A stretch of 11,900 nucleotides of DNA. Source: Balneolia bacterium. GTDB lineage: Bacteria > Bacteroidota > Rhodothermia > Balneolales > Cyclonatronaceae. A program made the position numbers and the translations under genes. Location of the stretch: the NCBI GenBank assembly GCA_003566395.1, contig PXDL01000545.1, forward strand, positions 1 to 11,900, given 5' to 3'. Shown one piece after another: positions 6,295-11,900 of the stretch (position 1 is the first letter of the stretch; each line of letters begins with the position of its first letter). The notes below the pieces were generated by a model that was given only the letters and a program-made list of their open reading frames with translations, did not search any database and had not been told where the DNA came from.

Positions 6295-6900
6295 ATGAGC
6301 CGACAACTGATACGCTATTTTTTGCAGGGACTGCTGTATATCGCGCCTCTGGCCATTACGGCCTACATAATTATCATGCTCTTCTCATTTGTGGACTCGC
6401 TGTTGAGAAGCGCTCTTCAGTCGGTATTTGGTCCGGTAATTCCCGGACTCGGCATTCTCATCATGGTGCTGGTGCTAATTCTGCTTGGCTACGGTGGTCA
6501 AACCATTATCGGGCGGCCGTTGAGATCATGGATTGAGTCTATGCTGGCCAAAATTCCGGTGTTCAGCTTTATTTATTCCGCCTTTACCGATCTGTTTTCA
6601 TCCCTGCTGGGCAAAGAGCGAAAATTTAACCGACCGGTAATGGTGAAGGTAAACCTGGTAAATAATTTGGAAAAAATGGGCTTCCTGACCGAAGAAAACC
6701 TTTCGGTAATGGGGGAACCTGATAAAGTAGCCGTCTATTTTCCGCACTCTTACAACTTTTCCGGGGAGATGTTTGTGGTACCGAAAGAACAGATACGGGA
6801 GATCGAACTTCATCCCGGAGACGTAATGAAATTCATTGTTTCGGGCGGTGTGGCGGGCATCCCTGCAAGCCCCCGGGAACCGGAACAAAAGCCGGCATGA
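6295..6900 (+). CDS. DUF502 family membrane protein
   Basis: The 201-residue product has two N-terminal membrane segments (about 12-36 and 48-71) and a soluble C-terminal domain. The segment between them and the domain holds AKIPVFSFIYSAFTDLFSSL (85-104), the family's 'IP....IYSA.....' signature. The domain contains VAVYFPHSYNFSGEMFVVPK (145-164) and ELHPGDVMKFIVSGGV (171-186), which match DUF502's 'P...SG..L.VP...' and 'M..ED..K.IISGGV' regions. Length is typical (about 200). The biochemical role of DUF502 is not established; it is widespread in bacteria and plants. The gene appears to stand alone: 764 bases of non-coding DNA lie before it and 220 bases with two hairpins separate it from gyrB. 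ATG 6295 gives a sensible short cytoplasmic start (MSRQLIRYF); a Shine-Dalgarno is not visible. The Pro-rich tail (PREPEQKPA) is likely disordered. Confidence 0.9.
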   Translation: MSRQLIRYFLQGLLYIAPLAITAYIIIMLFSFVDSLLRSALQSVFGPVIPGLGILIMVLVLILLGYGGQTIIGRPLRSWIESMLAKIPVFSFIYSAFTDLFSSLLGKERKFNRPVMVKVNLVNNLEKMGFLTEENLSVMGEPDKVAVYFPHSYNFSGEMFVVPKEQIREIELHPGDVMKFIVSGGVAGIPASPREPEQKPA

Positions 6901-6904
6901 GTGC

Positions 6905-6952
6905 CCCTGAAAACCGGCCGGCTCAGGGATATTTTACAAGACGCTTGTAAAA
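6905..6952 (+). terminator. Two consecutive hairpins after the DUF502 gene (possible terminator)
   Basis: CCCTGA (6905-6910) pairs with TCAGGG (6923-6928) around a GC-rich loop containing CCGGCCGG. Four bases on, TTTTACAAG (6932-6940) pairs perfectly with CTTGTAAAA (6944-6952). Neither is followed directly by a clean T-run; a six-T run comes only near 6971. They may end transcription or stabilise the 3' end, but a standard intrinsic terminator is not shown. Confidence 0.35.
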
Positions 6953-7046
6953 GGGCGTTCACCCTCGTTGTTTTTTCGTGATTTCGGCCGTGCTGCGTTT
7001 GGTCTAATCACTTATCGCGGGAGTACCCGGTACCCGTACCGTCTTG

Positions 7047-7078
7047 TTTTGATTTTGTCTGTTATAAGGCTATTTTAG
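7047..7078 (+). promoter_or_regulatory. Candidate Bacteroidota-type promoter for gyrB
   Basis: TTTTG at 7047-7051, a 19-base spacer and TATTTTAG at 7071-7078 resemble the Bacteroidota promoter pattern TTTG-N19-21-TAnnTTTG, with one mismatch in the downstream box. Transcription would begin about 35 bases before the gyrB start. The match is by eye; AT-rich DNA makes chance matches likely, and this organism's sigma-factor preference is unknown. Confidence 0.3.
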
Positions 7079-7120
7079 GCCATCTTTTGAACCTTCCATT
7101 TTTACACGAAAAAATACTGC

Positions 7121-9046
7121 ATGTCTAAAACCAATCCGTCTGAATACAAAGCGTCAAATATTCAGGTTCTGGAGGGGCTCGAGGCCGTACGCAAGCGTCC
7201 TTCGATGTATATCGGAGACACCGGCGTCCGCGGTCTCCATCATCTCATCAACGAAGTGGTGGATAATTCCATCGATGAAGCTCTTGCCGGGTACTGCGAC
7301 TACATCAAACTTGACATCAACCCCGACGGCTCCATAACAATACAGGATAACGGGCGCGGCATTCCTATCGACATTCACGAGAAAATGGGCATTCCCGCTG
7401 TGGAACTCGTTCTTACCAAACTGCACGCCGGAGGTAAATTCGATAAAGACAGCTACAAAGTGTCCGGTGGTCTCCACGGTGTGGGTGTAAGTTGTGTGAA
7501 CGCTCTTTCCTCAGATTTTGAGGCCTTAATCCACCGCGATGGAAAAATTCATCAGATGGCGTTTCAGCGCGGTATCACAACAAAACAGCTGAGTGAAATC
7601 GGTAAGACGGACGTCACGGGTACGGTTATCCATTTTATGCCCGACAAGGAAATCTTCCGGCAGTCCATAGAATTTAAGCTCGAAATTATTATTGAGCGGA
7701 TGCGCGAACTGGCGTTTCTGAATCCGGAAATCACGATTGAAATCAACGATCTGCGGGAAGAAGAGCCGATTCAGGAGATTTTTCATTTCGACGGCGGCGT
7801 AATCGATTTTGTCCGTTTTCTGGATGAAAACCGCGAGCCGCTGATGGCCGAACCTATCTTTATCGGCGGTGATCTTGATGACGTTCCTGTGGCCCTGGCC
7901 ATGCAGTACAACAAATCGTATTCGGAGAATGTCCACTCCTTTGTAAACAATATTAACACGCATGAAGGCGGAACGCACGTATCCGGTTTCCGGCGTGCCC
8001 TCACCCGTGCCCTCAAAAATTACGCCGACCGTAACAAGCTGATAAAAGGGAAAATAACCATCAGCGGCGAAGACTTCAGAGAAGGCCTTACCGCTATTTT
8101 AAGTGTGAAAGTGGCCGAGCCTCAGTTCGAGGGTCAGACCAAAACCAAGCTCGGTAACTCCGAAGTTCAGAGCGCGGTAGAGGTGCTGGTATATGAGAAA
8201 ATGATGGAATTTCTCGAACAGAACCCTAAAGTAGCCAAAGCCATACTCGAAAAGGTAATCCTTTCGGCCGAGGCCCGTGATGCAGCCCGGAAAGCGCGTC
8301 AGCTGGTACAGCGTAAAAGCGCAATGACCGGAGGCGGACTGCCCGGAAAACTGGCCGACTGCTCGATCAACGATCCCGAGCATTGCGAAATCTACCTTGT
8401 GGAGGGCGACTCGGCCGGCGGATCGGCTAAATCGGGCCGTAACAGAAGCTTTCAGGCGATTCTGCCCCTGCGTGGTAAAATCCTGAATGTGGAAAAAGCC
8501 CGGATCAACAAAATTCTGGAGAACAATGAAATCCGGGCCATGATTACCGCCCTGGGTATCGGTATAGGGGATGAAAACGAGGCGGACATCACCAAGCTTC
8601 GTTACCACAAAATTATCATCATGACCGATGCCGATGTGGACGGCTCCCACATTCGTACGCTGCTGCTCACCTTTTTCTATCGTCATATGAGCCAGCTCAT
8701 CGAAAACGGATACATTTATATTGCCACCCCGCCTCTCTACAAGATTACGCAGGGCAAGAAAATAGAATACGCCTGGGACGATGATCAGCGCGACGGCATT
8801 CTGAAGCAGATGAAAAAAGCCTCGCAGAAAAAGGTGGATGTTTCACGCTACAAAGGTCTCGGCGAGATGAACCCCAATCAGCTCTGGGAAACCACGATGG
8901 ATCCTGAGACGCGCACGCTTCAGCAGGTGTCTATTGAAAGCGCAGCTTCAGCCGATCGTCTTTTCTCCGTTCTTATGGGAGATTCGGTGGAACCGCGCCG
9001 CGCCTTTATTGAGCGCAACGCCAAATACGCCAAACTCGATATTTAA
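7121..9046 (+). CDS. gyrB: DNA gyrase subunit B
   Basis: The 641-residue ATPase subunit of DNA gyrase works with GyrA as A2B2 to introduce negative supercoils. The GHKL ATPase domain comes first: EVVDNSIDEALAG (45-57, with Glu45 and Asn49), DNGRGIP (76-82, Asp76) and GGLHGVG (116-122). The transducer domain carries QTK with Lys341. The TOPRIM domain has EGDSAGGSAKSGR starting at Glu428 and DADVDGSH starting at Asp503, the metal-binding acidic residues. The C-terminal YKGLGEMNPNQLWETTMDP matches the GyrB tail that contacts GyrA. The length is that of the short GyrB class, without the extra TOPRIM insertion of enterobacterial proteins. GyrB is favoured over ParE because gyrA follows directly in the same orientation. 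The start MSKTNPSEYKASNIQVLEGLEAVRKRP is typical; only A-rich sequence precedes ATG 7121. Confidence 0.98.
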   Translation: MSKTNPSEYKASNIQVLEGLEAVRKRPSMYIGDTGVRGLHHLINEVVDNSIDEALAGYCDYIKLDINPDGSITIQDNGRGIPIDIHEKMGIPAVELVLTKLHAGGKFDKDSYKVSGGLHGVGVSCVNALSSDFEALIHRDGKIHQMAFQRGITTKQLSEIGKTDVTGTVIHFMPDKEIFRQSIEFKLEIIIERMRELAFLNPEITIEINDLREEEPIQEIFHFDGGVIDFVRFLDENREPLMAEPIFIGGDLDDVPVALAMQYNKSYSENVHSFVNNINTHEGGTHVSGFRRALTRALKNYADRNKLIKGKITISGEDFREGLTAILSVKVAEPQFEGQTKTKLGNSEVQSAVEVLVYEKMMEFLEQNPKVAKAILEKVILSAEARDAARKARQLVQRKSAMTGGGLPGKLADCSINDPEHCEIYLVEGDSAGGSAKSGRNRSFQAILPLRGKILNVEKARINKILENNEIRAMITALGIGIGDENEADITKLRYHKIIIMTDADVDGSHIRTLLLTFFYRHMSQLIENGYIYIATPPLYKITQGKKIEYAWDDDQRDGILKQMKKASQKKVDVSRYKGLGEMNPNQLWETTMDPETRTLQQVSIESAASADRLFSVLMGDSVEPRRAFIERNAKYAKLDI

Positions 9047-9143
9047 GCAGGTGCGAAAGTCCGGAACGGGTGTCAGGGTGATGCCTTCCGTGCCGCAATT
9101 CTGCGTGTGTAACTGCTATTTACCATTCAAAAAAAGCATTTAA
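9047..9143 (+). other. gyrB-gyrA spacer with a strong hairpin
   Basis: Within this 97-base gap, CGGAA (9062-9066) pairs with TTCCG (9086-9090), and GGTGTCA (9069-9075) pairs with TGATGCC (9079-9085) with two G-U pairs around a GGG loop; CG at 9067-9068 bulges. This is about 12 paired bases. No T-run follows, so it is not a standard terminator. It could mark an RNA processing site or tune the gyrA:gyrB ratio. No Shine-Dalgarno precedes gyrA. Confidence 0.6.
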
Positions 9144-11690
9144 ATGGCTCGCGACAACATAATTAAAGTAAGTATTGAAAACGAAATGCAGTCGTCCTAC
9201 ATCGATTATTCGATGTCGGTGATTGTATCCCGTGCACTGCCCGATGTGAGGGACGGCCTCAAACCGGTACACCGACGCGTGCTTTACGGCATGAGCGAAC
9301 TCGGCATGCTACACAATCGTCCGTACAAAAAAAGCGCCCGTATTGTAGGGGAAGTGCTCGGTAAGTATCACCCGCACGGTGACTCGGCCGTATATGATAC
9401 CATCGTACGTATGGTGCAGGATTTCTCGCTGCGCTATCCGCTGGTGGACGGGCAGGGTAACTTCGGCTCGGTGGACGGTGATTCCGCCGCAGCGATGCGG
9501 TACACCGAAGCCCGGATGAAGCGCATCGCCGAAGAGCTGCTTTCCGACCTGAATAAAAACACGGTCGATTTCCAGCCGAACTTCGATGATACGCTGACCG
9601 AACCCTCGGTGCTGCCGTCGATGTTCCCGAACCTGCTTGTAAACGGCTCCTCCGGTATTGCCGTAGGTATGGCCACCAACATGGCTCCGCACAACATGCG
9701 GGAAGTGGTGGACGGAACCAAAGCCTATATCGACAATCCGGATATCGAGATTGATGAGCTGATGAAGCACATTACGGCTCCGGATTTTCCTACCGGTGGT
9801 ATTATTTACGGATATGACGGCGTAAGAGAAGCTTACAACACCGGACGTGGCCGCGTTGTGATGCGTGCGCTGGCAACCGTGGAAGAGCTTCGCGGCAGCC
9901 GAGAACAGATTGTCGTTACCGAAATTCCGTATCAGGTGAACAAGGCGACGCTCATCCAGAAAATCGCCGAACTGGTTCATCTCGATAAGATTACAGAGAT
10001 ATCCGACGTCCGTGATGAGTCCGACCGCGACGGAATGCGCATCGTAATAATGCTCAAACGCGGGGCGATCCCGAGCGTGGTGCTCAATCAGCTGTATAAG
10101 TACACCCAGATGCAGCACACCTTCGGTATCATCAACCTGGCGCTGGTTAAAGGCCGCCCGCAGGTGATGCACATCAAAGATTTGATCAAGCATTTTGTTA
10201 ATCACCGGCTGGAAGTTATCATCCGCCGGACAATCTACGATCTGGACCAGGCCGAAGCGCGCGCGCACATTCTCGAGGGGCTGAAGATTGGCGTCGATAA
10301 TCTCGATGAGGTTATCAAAACCATCCGGGCATCCAAAAACGTGCCGGAAGCCAACGATCAGCTTCGTCGTATGTTCGGCCTTACCGACCTTCAGGCCAAG
10401 GCGATTCTGGATATGCGTCTGCAGAAGCTTACGGCTCTTGAACGTGATAAAATTGATCTTGAATACCGCGAAATTATTGAACAGATTCGCGAATTCCGCC
10501 GGATTCTTTCCAGCACCGACGCACAGAAGGAGATCATCAAGCAGGAGCTTGACGGAATCAGGGAGCGCTACGGTGATGAGCGCCGTACCAAAATTGTCTA
10601 TTCGGCCGACGACTTCAATATTGAAGACATGATTGCCGATGAGGATGTGGTGGTTACCATCTCTAATAACGGTTATATCAAGCGGACCCCGGTAAGCGGG
10701 TTCCGCAGACAGAAGCGTGGCGGCAGCGGAATGAAAGGTGCCACTACCAAAGATGAAGAGTATGTAGAGCATCTTTTCGTGGCGACCAACCACAATTACA
10801 TTCTTTTCTTTACCGAGAAGGGCAACTGCTACTGGCTCAAAGTCTATGAAATCCCGGAAGGTACACGCATCAGCCGCGGCAGGGCGATTGTGAATCTGAT
10901 TCAGCTTGAAAAAGATGATTCCATAAAGACATTTGTGCCGATCAAAACGCTGGAAGATGAGGAGTATGTGAAAAATCACAACATCATCATGGCTACCAAA
11001 AAAGGCGTGGTGAAAAAGAGCTCGCTCGCTGATTACAGCCGTCCGCGCAAGAACGGCATTATCGCCATAAAAATAGACGACGGTGATGTGCTGCTCGGCG
11101 CCAGTCTGACCAACGGCAACAGCACCATTCTTTTAGGTGCGAAAAACGGCCGGGCCATCCGATTTATGGAGACGGATGTGCGCGAAATGGGCCGGAATAC
11201 ACGCGGCGTGCGCGGCATCAGCCTCGACCACAAAAACGATGAAGTGGTGGATATGGTGGTGGTTCAGAATACCAATGAAGCCACGGTACTCGCCATTTCT
11301 GAGCATGGATACGGCAAGCGCAGCCTGGTTACCGACTACCGGGAACAGAGCCGGGGCGGAAAAGGGGTTATCACCCTGAAACGCACCGAAAAAACAGGCG
11401 ACCTGGTTTCCCTGAAGGAAGTCAGCGACGGTGACGATCTGATGGTCATCACACAGAAAGGCAAGATTATTCGTATGCACTGCTCCGATATACGGTCTAT
11501 GGGCCGCAATACGCAGGGCGTGCGTATCATGAGGCTGGGCGACGGCGACTCCATCTCCGGAGTAACCCGCGTTGCCAAAGACGAAGATGCCGATGACGAA
11601 ATCAAACCGACGTTCGAAGGCCCGGCAGATGATGACGGACCCGATAAAGACAATGATAAGCCGAACAATCAGACTGATTTAGGGTTTTAA
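9144..11690 (+). CDS. gyrA: DNA gyrase subunit A
   Basis: The 848-residue breakage-reunion subunit of gyrase. The winged-helix/tower region begins with the family N-terminus (SYIDYSMSVIVSRALPDVRDG). Catalytic Tyr120 lies in AAMRYTEARM. The quinolone-determining stretch YHPHGDSAVYDT (75-86) has Ser81 and Asp85, the sensitive-type residues at the E. coli 83 and 87 positions. A coiled-coil and tower region follows (roughly 360-490), then the six-bladed C-terminal beta-pinwheel that wraps DNA. Its first-blade GyrA box reads QKRGGSG (523-529) rather than canonical QRRGGKG; a closer copy, QSRGGKG, sits at 735-741 in a late blade. The C-terminus is an acidic, disordered-looking tail (about 812-848) as in many GyrA proteins. 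Full pinwheel and length favour GyrA over ParC. Start ATG 9144 follows gyrB by 97 bases, so co-transcription is likely. Confidence 0.98.
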   Translation: MARDNIIKVSIENEMQSSYIDYSMSVIVSRALPDVRDGLKPVHRRVLYGMSELGMLHNRPYKKSARIVGEVLGKYHPHGDSAVYDTIVRMVQDFSLRYPLVDGQGNFGSVDGDSAAAMRYTEARMKRIAEELLSDLNKNTVDFQPNFDDTLTEPSVLPSMFPNLLVNGSSGIAVGMATNMAPHNMREVVDGTKAYIDNPDIEIDELMKHITAPDFPTGGIIYGYDGVREAYNTGRGRVVMRALATVEELRGSREQIVVTEIPYQVNKATLIQKIAELVHLDKITEISDVRDESDRDGMRIVIMLKRGAIPSVVLNQLYKYTQMQHTFGIINLALVKGRPQVMHIKDLIKHFVNHRLEVIIRRTIYDLDQAEARAHILEGLKIGVDNLDEVIKTIRASKNVPEANDQLRRMFGLTDLQAKAILDMRLQKLTALERDKIDLEYREIIEQIREFRRILSSTDAQKEIIKQELDGIRERYGDERRTKIVYSADDFNIEDMIADEDVVVTISNNGYIKRTPVSGFRRQKRGGSGMKGATTKDEEYVEHLFVATNHNYILFFTEKGNCYWLKVYEIPEGTRISRGRAIVNLIQLEKDDSIKTFVPIKTLEDEEYVKNHNIIMATKKGVVKKSSLADYSRPRKNGIIAIKIDDGDVLLGASLTNGNSTILLGAKNGRAIRFMETDVREMGRNTRGVRGISLDHKNDEVVDMVVVQNTNEATVLAISEHGYGKRSLVTDYREQSRGGKGVITLKRTEKTGDLVSLKEVSDGDDLMVITQKGKIIRMHCSDIRSMGRNTQGVRIMRLGDGDSISGVTRVAKDEDADDEIKPTFEGPADDDGPDKDNDKPNNQTDLGF

Positions 11691-11746
11691 TACTCCTGTT
11701 GCCCCGGAACCTGGTCTGTACCGAGTGTTGATCTCTGAATTAACTT

Positions 11747-11900
11747 GACCGGAGACGGAGGGCCGGGCAACGGAAGTAGTCCGAAATCCGGAGGTCGCTC
11801 TCGCTCCAATTTTGAATGGTGGATTACTGCGGTTTACAGGTTCAGAAGTTGTTATTGAGATATTGCTGGTTTAGCACATTGATGACCGGAGACCGAAGAC
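11747..11900 (+). repeat. GACCGGAGAC repeat motif, two copies at the right edge
   Basis: GACCGGAGACGGAG at 11747-11760 and GACCGGAGACCGAAGAC at 11884-11900 share their first ten bases. The second copy itself contains GACCGGAGACCG and runs to the window end, as if a tandem array of GACCG(G/A)A units begins there. The continuation is not visible. Confidence 0.45.
11794..11822 (-). repeat. 29-bp dispersed repeat, copy 2 (inverted)
   Basis: GTCGCTCTCGCTCC followed by AATTTTGAATGGTGG is the reverse complement of 5912-5940 except for one inserted and one missing base. The copies are 5.85 kb apart, in opposite orientation, and flank the DUF502-gyrB-gyrA block. Confidence 0.75.

Larger units (their letters stand above)
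11691..11900. other. Intergenic region after gyrA, to the window edge
   Basis: No gene is seen. GTTGCC(C)CGG at 11698-11707 can pair with CCGGGCAAC at 11763-11771 with one bulged base, but the loop is more than 50 bases, so this is a weak structure and no intrinsic terminator is evident. The region contains copy 2 of the 29-bp repeat (11794-11822) and two copies of a GACCGGAGAC motif (11747-11760 and 11884-11900). Confidence 0.5.

Noticed and set aside
6932..6952. Standard intrinsic terminator
   Set aside because: The stem is AU-rich and no T-run follows it on the + strand; it is kept only as a low-confidence possible terminator with the preceding hairpin.
8099..8686. 195-codon minus-strand frame inside gyrB
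   Set aside because: It is antisense to the TOPRIM region of gyrB, with no independent evidence of coding.
9309..10979. 556-codon open frame on the minus strand inside gyrA
   Set aside because: It lies wholly antisense to an unmistakable gyrA and its translation shows no family features; long antisense frames commonly arise from the codon bias of a conserved gene.
7121..11690. Topoisomerase IV (parE/parC) instead of gyrase
   Set aside because: The A subunit is 848 residues with a full six-bladed pinwheel, GyrA-box-like motifs and an acidic tail, which fit GyrA; the B subunit matches the short GyrB class.
11698..11771. Terminator formed by GTTGCC(C)CGG and CCGGGCAAC after gyrA
   Set aside because: The loop is over 50 bases, one base bulges and no T-run follows, so stable formation in nascent RNA is doubtful.

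Overview
The window looks like chromosomal DNA from a Gram-negative bacterium of the Bacteroidota/Balneolota-Rhodothermota neighbourhood. This is inferred from the style of the GyrA/GyrB proteins, the LolA-like and outer-membrane proteins, the general lack of Shine-Dalgarno sequences, and intergenic DNA rich in short degenerate repeats. No marker in the window fixes the genus.

Left part (1-5530): the parts of an envelope transport locus, all on the + strand. They are the 3' end of a LolA-like periplasmic protein (1-121), two FtsX/MacB-type ABC permeases (663-1883 and 1885-3087), a LolD/MacB-type ABC ATPase (3139-3822) and a secreted outer-membrane beta-barrel protein (4352-5530). Together they suggest a Lol-like route: an ATP-driven inner-membrane extractor, a periplasmic carrier and an outer-membrane partner. 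The cargo cannot be read from sequence. Three things disturb the locus. (1) An AT-rich four-helix-bundle gene lies on the opposite strand between the LolA-like gene and the first permease. (2) The second permease has an in-frame TGA at codon 20, with its characteristic N-terminus still readable before the stop. (3) An AT-rich stretch between the ATPase and the barrel gene holds what looks like an AAA-type ATP-binding protein collapsed to its two ends.

Middle part (5531-7120): about 760 bp of gene-free, repeat-containing DNA with two overlapping palindromes, then a DUF502 membrane protein (6295-6900), then a 220-bp spacer with two hairpins and a candidate gyrB promoter.

Right part (7121-11690): intact gyrB and gyrA, adjacent and co-oriented, separated by 97 bp containing a strong hairpin. 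They encode the two subunits of DNA gyrase. The quinolone-determining positions in GyrA look wild type (Ser81, Asp85). The last 210 bp are non-coding and repeat one 29-bp element of the middle spacer in inverted orientation.

No tRNA, rRNA, CRISPR array or intact insertion sequence was recognised. The best candidates for something new are the envelope transport locus and the signs of insertion and decay inside it; the gyrase part is ordinary apart from its spacer structure.
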